From NCBI GenBank assembly GCA_016647705.1, contig CM028332.1:29455300-29519299 (forward strand): a DNA stretch of 64,000 nt, read 5' to 3'. Under the pieces are notes generated by a model, which did not search any database, was not told the origin of the DNA, and was given only the letters and a program-made list of their open reading frames with translations. Position 1 is the first letter of the stretch. The number at the start of each line of letters is the position of its first letter. Source of the DNA: Eucommia ulmoides (taxonomy: Eukaryota > Streptophyta > Magnoliopsida > Garryales > Eucommiaceae). Of this stretch, positions 1-11,180 are shown piece by piece. The position numbers and the translations under genes were made by a program.

Positions 1-489
1 TACTTATCATAGTGATTAGCATGGTTCTTATACTAAATGATTTTGCATAAAACTTATATATAGTGCTTTATTCTCACTGCCAATATTATGAAATTTTTTG
101 CGAGCTACGTAATGTTTGCATATTTAAAGCTTGATCTATTTAGATATTACATAATAACTTATAATTACTATAAAAATGTGTTACTAAGAAGGCAGTACAC
201 TCGCAGGTACAACAGCTAGGAGTAGGTCCCCTACTGGCACTAGGTTGAGCTACGTGATGGAGTCATATAGGCGATTGAGAGAAGTGGTTAAAGGCAAGCC
301 TATAAAAGGTTCATGAATAAATAATTTTACTTAGTAAAAAATTTCGGGACGGGTGTGTCCCCCATAGTAGATGTTTGTATTATACAGTAAGTGTATATTG
401 TCATTTATATATTTATTTGGGTATAGGTGATGTCATGTTGTAGTCATGCCAGTCTCGGGATGACGGGGGTTCCGGGATAGGTTGTGACA
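1..489 (+). repeat. Possible degraded LTR end
   Basis: No coding sequence is visible here. The stretch ends near 489 with GGGATAGGTTGTGACA, which resembles the GGGGTGTGACA terminus of the gypsy LTRs further along the window (reverse complement of 21896 onward). GC-richer pieces around 345-365 and 450-489 fit the U5 end of a gypsy LTR. There is no second copy in the window, so the call rests on terminal similarity alone. It could equally be part of the 5' region of the coiled-coil ORF that follows. Confidence 0.2.
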
Positions 490-684
490 AAGGGACTGGT
501 AGCTATGGTACACCTATTTTTCTCTGGTGATTGGGAATTCCTTCATAAAGAGATGGGGCAGCCTCAATTGTGTTGAGGCACTTCAATACCCTAAGTAATT
601 TCACATCATTCACCTAACAATTTGTTTCTCGTTTGACGTTATGTTAAACTAATATTAATTTTCTTTCTGGGATTTCAAATGTAG

Positions 685-2373
685 GTGATAGTATTTGTTG
701 AAACCTTGGCCTCACTTCCAGAATTAAGGAGGAATTGGGAAGATTACTGGTCCCAACAGAGCGTTCTTACACAGAGTTAACTTATCATCCATTTGATAAG
801 TCTGAAATTGATCTTTCCCGCTTCAATGAATTGGCTGAACTTCAAATTGTCACAAAGGAAAGGAAGAGGTTAGCTAAGAAGCTTACCAAGAAGACTGGTT
901 AATCGTTATCCCAGCCTACTGGTAATACTGCCCCTAGTCCAGCGATCCCTCATTCTTCTAAGGCTCCTACTATCCCAGAAGTCCAACAACCAGTCCTCCA
1001 TGTTGAACCAGAAGCTGCTATGTTAGATGATGATTATTAGTCTCTTAGCGTATGTTGGCGGAGAGTAATTTCAGTTACAGTCCCATCCCTGGCAGCTCCC
1101 AGTGGGTAAACACATGAGGAGCCAGAATCTACTTCAAGATCAGCAAAAATTCCTATTGTCGATCCTCCTTACACTAGCTATCAAACCTTCCCAGCTCCCG
1201 CCCCCCAGCTAGAAGACTTCCAATGGGCTAGGAATGATAAAGCAACAAATGCATCAACTCATTGATGAGGTTGGACCTTCTATCCTAGGTCACTATACTA
1301 TTTTTTATGATTCCATCAAGTTTTTGTACGTACAATCTTGGGAGATAGGCAATAAGACAATTAAGGGTCGAAACAGGTCTGAGATATTCCGTATGGTGAT
1401 CTACGCTCTTTTCTAGATAATTATACAACTCTTACTACTTTTTTCAGTTGTGCCAAATTGCTTGGCTGATCCCTCCTGTTAATGGTTTCATTGTCACAGT
1501 GTATGCACATATCGTCTACCTTGGTCAACTGCGTTGAAGATGAAAATCAAACTGGACACCCAGCTGATGCACCAAATGACTGAGTTCAACAAACTTGAGG
1601 CAAATAACCAAACCTTGGAGAATGAGAAGCTGAGCCTTGCTACAGATCTTGCACTGGCTAGATCTTCTCAAGAGCAGTATAGAGTAGAGATGCATTCTAC
1701 TAATGAGCAAATGGAGGCCCTTCAAAAGAGCAATGCGCTCTTCTGCTCAGAGAATAGCGAGCTCAAGTCAGATATCACTGATGTCAGAGGAGAATGCTCA
1801 TCTTTAGGGGAGAATGCCCGCATCTTTGCTGAAGATCTTGTCTCAGCCCGCCTAATAATTTACCAAAAAGATGTCGATATTAAAGATAAGGATGCTTCCC
1901 TTTAGACCAAGGACGATGTACTTCGAGAGAAAGAGGTCGCCCTTCAGCAATTGCAATCTGAAAAGGATTACTTATCTACCGAACTGACAGTCGCGACCAA
2001 GAAAGCCCAACAGGACATCAAAAACCTCTGGACCTACTTCAGAGGTAAATCGAAGATACTTTAGAAAGGTGACTTCTCCTTCTGCCAAAGGCGAATATCC
2101 GAAGAATTCCCTGATATGAACCTTTATTTCTTGGAACTTGACGATGAGCCAGAAGGAGAAAACGTCAAAGAAGACGAAGATGTGATTGCTCAAGCCGAAG
2201 AGGAATTACCCACTTTGGCAGTTGAGGTACCAATAGAGAGTTCAGTGCAGACCTTGAACCAAGCCTCAATAGCTGACGGGGCTAACGTCAAATCAACTAA
2301 AAGTCACCGATCAAAACACTACTCTCTGAATAATTTTTATGTCTTTTCAACTTTTCTTCCCACTCGTCTATAA
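685..2373 (+). pseudogene. Antisense coiled-coil ORF of a Tat-type gypsy element, copy 1
   Basis: This is a broken multi-exon ORF. A TGTAG acceptor-like end precedes 685. The stretch to 1040 encodes a basic Lys/Arg-rich segment and then a Pro/Ala-rich linker, with stops. A piece at 1234-1416 follows. The clearest part is 1534-2373, one frame with two in-frame TAGs (1903-1905 and near 2062). It encodes a long charged coiled coil with heptad-like Leu spacing, then an acidic tail after FPDMNLYFLELDDE. Plant proteins of this shape are annotated as putative gypsy-type transposon proteins (Pfam Transposase_28-like). It lies downstream of, and antisense to, the minus-strand Tat pol at 4572-6506. The minus-strand ORF at 56-58 kb has the same layout. 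The function of such ORFs is unknown, and this copy cannot make a full protein. Confidence 0.5.
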
Positions 2374-2755
2374 TTAATTGTCATTAATAACAATACTTTA
2401 TCATCATAACCTGTATTTGAACAGTAACCGCCATTTTAAGTTCCACGAATTTTGTGATAATTGTAGCATGTATTTATCAGTACATGTCATTCGCCCATTT
2501 AATGCGTACTTTTTAACGCTTCATTTTATTCTCTCTCTTCGTTTATCTAGCTATTTAAAGTTAAACCAGGTGTTGACAATTTCTTCAGGCTTCCAAATGT
2601 TTTTTTTTTTTACTTGATTTTCCAAGAACTCTTTTTTTTTTCCCTACGACAGTCATGGGCTCCTCTTCATGGAACAACCCTTCTACCTTCGCGAGGATTC
2701 AATCTGAAAGATGCAATGAAGTAAAATTGGGGGACTGTTCCATTCCTTGATATTG
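2374..2755. other. Non-coding spacer with T-rich tracts
   Basis: AT-rich sequence between two coiled-coil pseudogene segments. T-runs near 2598-2610 and 2632-2642 look like a polypyrimidine or intron-like tract. An ATG at 2656 opens only about 30 codons before a stop. I see no other feature. Confidence 0.4.
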
Positions 2756-3115
2756 GTAGCAAAAACTGTCAAGGAAGATTATCCACTTCTTCGTGCCGTT
2801 GAGGAGGCTTCTTCAGTTTTCTCCGCCATGGAAACAACACACTTTCAGGCCATCTCCCATCTTTTCGAACTCAGGGATGAACTGAAATAGGTTGATAGGA
2901 GCAAAAAAGACGTAGCCACTGACGTCAACTACCAAAAACTCTTTTCCGACACTAAGAAGACAAAGCAAGACAAACTCCTAGAGAAGAATGAGCAAAAGAG
3001 GGAGAAGATTAATAAATTAATCAACAAACTCAACAAGTATGAGGAGCATGCCTTCTACTTATCCAACTCAGATTTAGAGGATCTGGGTTCACTTGCTTCT
3101 TTGGAGTCGGATTGA
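2756..3115 (+). pseudogene. Coiled-coil ORF fragment associated with the Tat element
   Basis: One reading frame of 120 codons ends at TGA 3113-3115 and contains a single in-frame TAG about 45 codons in. The encoded stretch is a Lys/Glu-rich coiled coil with segments such as KEDYPLLRAVEEASSVFS and INKLINKLNKYEEHAFYLSN, ending in an acidic LEDLGSLASLESD tail. It is the same kind of coiled coil plus acidic tail as 1534-2373, so it may be a second exon block or a duplicated copy of the antisense ORF. A polyadenylation-like AT-rich region follows. No catalytic motif is visible. Identity with a specific protein is not established. Confidence 0.4.
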
Positions 3116-3147
3116 AACTCCTTTCTCAGCCCTGGATAAAGATGAAA

Positions 3148-3194
<47 letters not shown>

Positions 3195-3640
3195 TTGAAA
3201 GAACAACCTTGTTTTTGTTCTTGAGAACAGTTCTTTCTAATTTTTTTGATCATGTACCCCCTTTTTGTTATGAATGAAAATACACAGAGTTCTTGATAAA
3301 TTCTTGATTTCTTGATCTCGTGCTGTCTCTTTAATTATTTGAGTTGCACCCATGCCTGTCGCTCTTCATAACTAGATTAGACAAGTTGAACTAGTTATAA
3401 ATTATCTTTTTAGGCTCGATATAATTCCATAGTTTCCAAAATTTCCATAAGATGACCAATCTTAAACCCACAAATATGATAAGTTTTCAGGACATTTCTT
3501 ATAGACTTGGTGATGAAGTTCAAAACTAGTGCCATGAGCTTGAATTGAGAGCTAAATTAGTTAATTAAAATATGATTTCAAGGAATCAGTTGATGCTAGG
3601 TTGAGGTGTTTGACAACATGCTAAGTCTCCGTTTGAGCCA
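3116..3640. other. AT-rich flank with (TA)n microsatellite
   Basis: Non-coding. A (TA)n and TATG microsatellite spans roughly 3150-3191, directly after the coiled-coil ORF. The rest is unremarkable AT-rich sequence leading into the 75-bp tandem array. Confidence 0.6.
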
Positions 3641-4405
3641 TTGCACTCAATAAATTTCTGAGTTAGAGAACTCAATCGCTTGTTGGGCTAAGGTACCTAG
3701 TTAAGTGATGGTCTTACATACTCAGTTAAACTCTGAGTTAGGAAACTCAGTAATTTGTTGAGTTGAGGTGCCCAGTTAAGTATTGAGCTTCCATGCTCAA
3801 TTAAACTCTGAGTTAGAGAACGTACTTGTTTGCTGGGCTGAGGTACCCAGTTAATTGCTAAGCTTACATGCTCAGTTAAACTCTGAGTTAGAGAACTCTA
3901 TTGGTTGCTGAGCTGAGGTGCCCAGTTAAGTATTGAGCTTATATGCTCAGTTAAACTCTGAGTTAGACAACTCTGTTGTTTGTTGGGCTGAGATGCCCAA
4001 TTAAGTGTTGAGCTTACATGCTCAGTTAAACTCTGAGTTAGAGAACTCTGTTGGTTGCTGGGCTGAGGTGCCTAGTTAAGTACTGAGCTTACATGCTCAG
4101 TTAAACCTTTGAGTTAGAGAACTCAGTTGTTTGCTGGCCTGAGTTACCCAGTTAAGTGTTGAGCTTTTATGATTAGTTAAACTCTGAGTTAGAGAACTCA
4201 GTTGTTTGCTAGGCTGAGGTACTCAGTTAAGTGCTAATCTTACATGCTCAGTTAAATTCTTAGGGAGAGAACTCAGTTGTTTGCTGGGCTGAGGTGCCCA
4301 GTTAAGTGTTGAGCTTACACGCTCAGTTAAACTCTGAGTTAAAGAACGTAGTTGTTTGCTGGCCTGAAGTGCCCAGTTAAGTGATGAGCTTACATACTCA
4401 GTTGT
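3640..4405. repeat. 75-bp tandem repeat array
   Basis: About ten units share the core CTCAGTTAAACTCTGAGTTA. Unit anchors fall at 3721, 3796, 3871, 3946, 4021, 4096, 4172, 4247, 4322 and 4397, a period of 75 bp with a single 76-bp step. Each unit contains a TTAACTGAG/CTCAGTTAA-type inverted motif and a GGGCTGAGGTGCCCAG stem-like segment. The array sits just past the 3' end of the minus-strand Tat pol, between pol and the antisense coiled-coil ORFs, the place where plant Tat elements often carry variable tandem repeats. A period of 75 is a multiple of three, but stops interrupt the frames. Confidence 0.9.
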
Positions 4406-4571
4406 TGGTGGAACACTAACTTTGAGTCATGAAGTGTTTAGAAAACACAAAAGTATAATAATGCAATAGTCGTAAATTTGTGAGAAAGAAAATTGATTTC
4501 CTTTATTCTAAGTGTTTTCTCAAAACAAAAGAGAATAATTTAAAAATACTGATTAAAAATAGAAATTCAGA

Positions 4572-6506
4572 TTAAATGATCAAGAATTGTACGAAATACT
4601 TGCGTAGATGAGAGATGTTCCAAGGTCTGGGGATAGCTACTCCATCAAGGTCTTCAAGCCAATAAGTTCCTAGTCTGTTTACTTTGGTTACACAATAAGG
4701 GTCTTCCCATTTAGAGCGAGCTTTCCCAAGCGAGCTTCTGGGCGATGAGGAATTACCCTTCGAAGTACCAGGTCTTCAACGGTGAAGTATCTTGTACGAA
4801 CTGCATAATTAAACATTCGTGCCATCCTTGACTTGAAAGCTACCATCCGCATTAGTGCCTTGTCTCGCTTCTCTTCCAGCTAGTCCATTTTTCTCGTATG
4901 AGTTCTTCATTTTTCACCATATTAACCGTATCGTCTCTTCTAGATGGCATCACTATCTCCACTTGAACGACAACTGCAGTTCCATAAGTGAAGGAGAAGG
5001 GTGTTTCTCTAATTTTAGACGTTGGGGGTGGTTCAGTGAGCCCATAAAACTCCAGGGAGTTTTTCTACCCACTTTCCTTTGGTATCGTCTAATCGTTTCT
5101 TGAGCGCCTCTTTAATAGAACGGTTTGTCACATCTACTTGTTTGGTAGCTTGTAGATATGCTGGACTACACGTCCGATGTTGTATCTTTAGCTCATTGTA
5201 CATCCAAGCTATTTTGCCACTGATAAAGGTTATCCCATTATCAGAAATGAGAATCGTAGGTATATCAAAATGACAGACGATGTTTTTCCAAAGAAAATTA
5301 TTCACTTCGTTCTCTCCCACTGTTGTAAATGCTTCCGCTTCAGCCTATTTGGCGAAATATTCAATTACCACTAGTAGGTACTTTTTGTTTCCAGGTGCTG
5401 GTGTGAACGAACCAAACACATCCATCCCTCATTGAGAAAATGACAATGGGATGATTATTAGCGTTTGTTGTTGTGTAGGAACTTTGATGTCATTGGAGAA
5501 TCGTTGGCATTTATCACATTTTCTAACATATTCTTGCGTGTCAGCGTGCATGATTAGCCAACAATACCCCAATCTCAACACTTTGTGTACCAAGGTTCTA
5601 CCCCCTTGGTGGTTCCTACAAACTCCTTTATGTATTTCTTGTAGGACATAATTTGCTTCTTTCAGTCCTAAACAAAGCAACAATAGCTGGGAAAAAGATC
5701 GTCTATACAATTTATCGTTGGTTAACACATACCTTGATGATTTGTATAAGACCTTCCTGGCGGTGTCCTTGTCTTCTGGCAGAATTTCATTCTTCAAGCA
5801 TTGAACTATAGGAGTTCTCCAGTCTACTTCTTGATGTAGCTAGCCTATGTACGCACATTGGCTAACTAGGGCAACAACAGATGGTTGATCAAGGAATTCC
5901 ACCAGTTCATATTTTTTATCTGCTCCCAACGTACAAGCTAATACAGATAAGGCGTTTGCCTTAGTATTATCTGTTCTTGGGATGACCTCAAAATTACAGC
6001 TCCGAAATAGGGAGGCTAGCTCTGTCACTTTTCAGCGTAAATTCGTAACTTCTATCCATTAATGATGATGTTACCCATTGATTTGGTTGACCACCGGTTG
6101 GGAGTTTGATTTTACCTCCTAATATTGGGCCCCCATTTCCTTTGCAACAATCAACCCAATAATTACAACTTCGTACTCAACTTCATTATTGGAGGTCTGG
6201 AAACAGAGTTACACAACTTTTTCAAGCTGATCTCTTTCAGGCGTTTGCAATACTATTCCTACCTACACTCTTTCATGTTTGAAGCACCATCAACCCATAA
6301 CTTCCATTGAGAAATAGATAGGGAAGTCGCTTTTCGTCCAATTGAGGGGTTAGTTCAACATTGAAGTCAGCCAGAGCTTGTCCTTTGATTGTTGCTCTAG
6401 GCTTATACTTGATGAAAAATTCACCAAGTTCCACAGTCCATTTCATAAGATGACCAGAAGTTTTTGGCCTGTGCATTATCGCTCGGAGTGGGTATGAGGT
6501 CAACAC
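4572..6506 (-). pseudogene. Tat-type Ty3/gypsy pol fragment: RNase H and integrase
   Basis: Read on the minus strand, the domains run in normal pol order. The tail of RT/RNase H (6506-6273) has the SGHLMKWTVELGEF and IKGQALADF motifs typical of Tat elements. The RNase H C-terminal part lies at about 6030-5840. The HHCC zinc-binding part of integrase lies at 5797-5429, with the cysteine pair in KCDKCQRF. The integrase core is at 5320-5033, with an ISDNGITF motif holding a catalytic Asp. A C-terminal piece ends ISHLRKYF before the stop at 4572-4574. Gag, protease and most of RT are absent above 6506, so the element is 5'-truncated. Several frame breaks and stops show that it is dead. The 75-bp repeat follows it directly. 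Confidence 0.9.
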
Positions 6507-7004
6507 ATGTTTAAACCTTATTTAAGATTTACTATATCAAATTAACCAATAAAAGAGTTATGTTGGTAAAAAAAAAAAAAAAAAATCATTCTAAAACAGT
6601 TTGTGGAAATTAGTCCTCAACGATTGATAAAATGAAAAGAACTATCATTACTACTCTCCCATAAATCATGACGACTACAATCGAATGTTTATTCAATCTC
6701 TCTCATCTCACTAAAACATCTCTTGTTATTGCTTACATGAGAAAATTCATACTATTGTGTTTAATTTGAATATTCAGAAACCTATAATTTTTTAAAAACA
6801 TATTCAATAGGTATATCAAAATAAAGAGCGTGGGTCGTACATTAAAATGACATTTTTTTTTAAAATTTTATAACCATGAAAATGTTCACAATTTCAGTTT
6901 CTATGATAAATGGACTTTCCATTTTAATTTTTACGGTTATAGATTTGTAGAGTGACATATTACGTAAATTAGGAGAACTCACTAGACAAAAAATAGGGAC
7001 TGTT
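6507..7004 (+). repeat. Dispersed repeat family R, terminal piece
   Basis: A poly(A) run lies near 6568-6586. From about 6650 to 7004 the sequence matches 63150-63425 nearly base for base in places, for example TTGTGTTTAATTTGAA and AAACCTATAATTTTTT. It shares the AAATTAGGAG...GGGAC terminal segment with the full units at 44, 47, 61 and 62 kb. The unit is cut at 7004 by the copia-type LTR that starts at 7005. It has no coding potential. Confidence 0.65.
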
Positions 7005-7444
7005 TGTTAGGGAATTAATTATTTCCTATTGTGGGCTTATATGATTAATTAAACCGTTATATTATGGACTATCAATTTTATAAGGGCCCAAATAAGTGAT
7101 TTAATTAATGTGATCAAGAAACATTAAATCGGTATGGGCTCTGCAATGTGTAGTTGCCCATATTAGGCAATTAGGTTCAATAGGGCCTAGGTTGATCTAT
7201 ATATAAAGAACATTGCAAGGGTTATGGTCCCCGAGACTAATCAGACGGCTACTCATCTTTTTTTTTTCCCATCTAAGAGACAGAACTCATTAAGTAACAT
7301 TAAGTGATTAGTCTGCAGAAGACTTCTACCCTGACGATTCATCGCCATGAATTCAGTTACGCTTGTTTATGTGTTAAAAGAACTTTTGATGATTTGACAT
7401 GTTGATTTAATAAATCTATTGAGATTTGGGATTCATTCCCAACA
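7005..7444 (+). repeat. Copia-type LTR with downstream primer-binding-like site
   Basis: The segment begins TGTTAGGGAATTAATT and ends ATTCCCAACA, the TG...CA ends of an LTR. It is followed by TGGGTATTAGAGTC, a decayed form of the TGGTATCAGAGC initiator-Met primer site. A second copy of its 3' three quarters lies at 7875-8237. The interior holds the sequence TATATATAAAG near 7199, a candidate TATA region. Orientation is plus. No gag or pol follows, so only the 5' end of an element is present. Confidence 0.6.
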
Positions 7445-7874
7445 ATGGGTATTAGAGTCTATTTCATGTTAAATCATTAGGATTCTTAAAACCTTCATGT
7501 TCATGATATATTTTTCTTTTGGATTTGAGTTTTTTCTCTTACGGTTTATTCCTTATAGAATTGTAGGAGAAAACATTGAGATTATGCATTACTTGATTTA
7601 TGATTGTTGAAAATTATGGATTTGAGGAAGGAAAACGTCATTTTTGTGGAATTTTAGGGTATTTTTCCCACTGCAGAACATAAGGAACCAAGGAAGGTCG
7701 GTCAACTGACCCATAGGTTGGTCAACCGATGGCATCGTATTTTTGAAAGAGTTGGTTACTAAACAAAATGGTCAACAGACAGCATTTGATCAACTAACTG
7801 ACTGGGAGAGGGTGACCGATTAAGAGACGGGCAACCGGTTAGGCCACTAGCCGAATCGGTCAACCGATCGATAA
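7445..7874. other. Copia leader with W-box-like cluster
   Basis: Non-coding leader-like sequence between two LTR copies. The first 60 bases match the sequence after the second copy (8238-8298). From about 7700 to 7870 it carries at least four GGTCAA motifs (reverse TTGACC, the W-box core) in the setting GGTCAACCGA. The same motif cluster occurs in the Sirevirus-like LTRs at 10.4 and 15.8 kb. Confidence 0.5.
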
Positions 7875-8298
7875 CCCAAATAAGTGATTTAATTAATTGG
7901 CTCAAAAAACACTAAATTGGTATGGTCTTTGCAATGTGTAGTTGCCCGTATTAGGCAATTAGGGTCAAATGGGTCTGGGTTAGCCAAATATATAAAGAAC
8001 ATTACAAGGGTTATGGTCCCCGAGACTAATCAGATGGCTACTCATCTCTTCTTTCCCATCTAAGAGAAAGAACCCATTGATGAACATTAAGTGATTAGTA
8101 TGCAGAATACCTCTACCCCGACAATTCATCACCATGATTCAGGTATGCTTGTTTTTGTGTTAAAAGAACTTTTGATGATTTGACATATTGATTTAGGATT
8201 AAGAAATCTATTAAGATTTTGGGATTCATTCCCAACAAGTGGTATCAAATCCTGTTTCATGTTAAATTATTAGGGTTCTTAAAACCTTCATGTTCATG
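7875..8298 (+). repeat. Second, partial copy of the 7005 LTR plus primer site
   Basis: Direct repeat of 7087-7500, offset by about 790 bases. It ends ATTCCCAACA at 8237 and is followed by AGTGGTATCAAATCC, a better preserved initiator-Met primer site than the first copy has. Similarity stops at about 8298, where the truncated Tekay LTR A begins. Two LTR-plus-primer-site units in direct tandem suggest LTR recombination or partial duplication. Confidence 0.65.
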
Positions 8299-8612
8299 GT
8301 ATTCCGAAATTTTCTTAATTATATAAAATTTATTAAAATTATGCGCTCTATTTTCGCATCCCAATATTAATTTTATAACTAAAATATTATAGTTACATTT
8401 ATAAAATTCATCAATTAATAATAATTTAGCTATAGAAAATATATCAATTAACTATTAACAATATATCTAAATAATAAAATAAAATTTATAATTTTACTTT
8501 AAATTCAATTCTTCACAATTTTAATATTTTCATTTATCAATATAATTCTTGTTTATGTATGTATGTATATATATGTGTGTGCGTTTGGGGGGAGGAGGTG
8601 GGTGTATATATT
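8299..8612 (-). repeat. Tekay LTR A, left part
   Basis: This is the low-coordinate part of a Ty3/gypsy Tekay/Del LTR. It matches 23040-23330 in LTR B and 33340-33620 in LTR C, sharing AATTTATTAAAATT and TTTATAACTAAAATATTA. About 1.1 kb that LTR B has at this end is missing. The LTR is interrupted at 8612 by the Sirevirus-like copia element. The pre-insertion ATATT (8608-8612) is duplicated at 16550-16554, and the LTR resumes at 16555. Confidence 0.85.
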
Positions 8613-9554
8613 TGTTGACTCAAAGAGCTACTCAAGAAAATGGTGAATTGGATAGTTATAAAATTTAAACAATTAAACTTTGAAACACAAATAATCAATT
8701 TTCTTAAATCAATTATTATCTTATTACGCAGCAGAAATGTGTTTAATTCTAAATAAACACGCAAACAAAATATAAGGAAATTAATAATCACAACGATATA
8801 TCCCAGTTCGATAAGCTACTTTTACCTACATCTAGCCCCCCGATCACCACGAAGATTTGTAATCCACTAAACCCCTAATTCCTTTCTCAGGTAGGAACCA
8901 AACTCTTACAATCTTGATTCTTTACACAGGCTCCAAATCAACCTTTACAATTATCCTTTTCACAGGCTCAAGAAGAATCATATCTTTTTATCAAGCTCAA
9001 GACTAACCTAATTCTACTACAGGAAGAATCAAAACCTAATCCTTCTAATAGACTAAAGATCAAACTTACCACTCCCTCACACTTTTACACTTATCCCTTT
9101 CTCAAGCTTAGGAAGAACTTTCAGAATCACTATTTAATTCTATTATAGGAAAAATCAAGATCTAGTTCTTTTCAAGGGAAAAAAATAACCTAACATTTTT
9201 ACAGGATAAATATCAGACCTTAATCTTTTTCACAATAAAAACATCAAAACCTTAGCTACCCTAACTACACACCGTCCCAAACGTAGCCAATCCTCTCAAA
9301 CTCATGAATACAAAAATTGTAAGTTTCTTCCCACAAGAAATTTCTATCACTTCAATACAGAGATATTTAATTAATGGCCCAAATAATTACTAAGTGACAA
9401 ATACAATGTGAGTCAAATAAAATATTATTTAAATAATAAAGTGGAAAATACAAATTAAGCACGTAATTAGATAATCAAGCTAAAACTGTTTAAAAGATTT
9501 TCAGTACTTTAAGTTCAAAACGATTTTCCAAACAATCCTAAACCAAGAAATCAG

Positions 9555-9585
<31 letters not shown>

Positions 9586-11180
9586 AAGTAAAAAGACTTG
9601 GAAAACTCTCATCGAGAAACACCGAAGACAAGAAGGATTTCGCAATCAGAACTCAAACAGGTTACGCCAATAGTAAGTGCTTTAGATCAAGAACTTTGAA
9701 AATAATCTCTTGTAGAAATCTCATTAATATTTTTCACTCTAAGAAAGATAAAAATTTATGTACTTGGCATTTTAAATTCAATCCCACTGGTCTATTTAAA
9801 TAGATCTAAAACTGGACCTTAAATGGCTAGTTTTCAAATATTATGTTAATACAGACCCCATATATCATATAACTTTGTAACGGCTATTTTTGGCCAATAA
9901 TACAACTTTTACAACTCTCAATTTAGTCCCAAAAAAAATTGGTCTTAGTTAATAAAAGTATAGAAATAATTATATTTAATTATATGGATTAAATTGTAAG
10001 GTCAAATAAATTTCATAAATATCTCCCATATCTTTGACCCCAAATATTCTCCACTAAAATAACAATATTTAAACTCAAAATTCACAAGTTTAATTATAAA
10101 AAATTTAAAGTTATCTTATAATGGCTACTTTTCAAATACTATGCCATTAAATTATACCTTAAGACCCCATATATCATATATGTTCAAAATATATATTTTT
10201 CATTAAAAAATATTCTTGGGAAATCTCATTTTGGTCCTTAAAATATTTTTAAATCCAAATCCATCAAAATATGAAATATTAAATCATTTTAATTAAAAGA
10301 ACCAAATAATTAGGAATCTTTAAAAAAACTTTTTATACTGAAATAATTCAAATTCCAATAAAATCTCCCTAAGATCCTTAAAAAAAGGATATAAATTGAC
10401 CTGTCAATTTCTCAGTCTGACCACGTCGATCAACCGGCATCACGCCATCGGTTGACCGACCCTTTCTCATTGGCCATCAAACCAACATACTGGTCTGATC
10501 GTTTGACCGACCCTCTTTGGTTGGTGGACTGATTAGATCATAGATTCTATCCTCAATCCATTTCCAGCTATTGTTCAAGTTGGTTGACCGACCATTCCTT
10601 TTCAGTTGACCGAATAAACCAGATAACGTTTCTTGTTTAATTTTTCAGCTATTGCTCTCCTTGGTTGACCGACCCTTATTCGTCAATTGACCGAAAGGTT
10701 TAGAGAGTTTCCCATTCCATTTTCAAAACGCACTATTTTGGTTAGTCGATTGACCCCTTATACCAGTTAACCGAATTTACCTGAAAACTTATTAATTTAT
10801 ACTTTAAAACCCAATTTTAATTTAGTTTAACCAAAACTATTTCACATAATTTAGCACATAATAAAACACATTTTAGGATCTTAAACTTATCACTTCTTAC
10901 TAGCACTCATAAAATTAATTCATTTTAAGTGTCGTGCGTGATCTTAATTTGGGTTGCATTAAGAGTATATAGATAAATAATTGTTTTCACCTAGTTGTCT
11001 TCAATGTCTTCAAAACTCTTCACGTCTTCATCATTTCTATCTTACACCCATTATATTTTCTTCGAAGATTCCTCTTCTTGAAAACATTGCATGGAACTAT
11101 AAATCTAAAATCACTCAGTAAAAATATTAGTCCCATAAAAAAAAATCAACACTTAAATTATTCATCAAAACATTGGATTC
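8613..11180 (-). repeat. 3' LTR of the Sirevirus-like element
   Basis: It begins TGTTGACTCAAAGAGC in plus-strand reading and aligns with 14075-16549 throughout, with point differences and indels. A (TA)n run lies at about 9555-9580. Between 10440 and 10760 there are seven TTGACC motifs, four of them in the composite TTGACCGACC (10452, 10502, 10583 and 10665). The terminal CA of the canonical end is lost near 11180, where a purine tract begins on the minus strand. Confidence 0.85.

Noticed and set aside
3640-4405. 75-bp repeats as a possible CRISPR array
   Set aside because: Units are contiguous with no unique spacers, and the setting is a plant retrotransposon.
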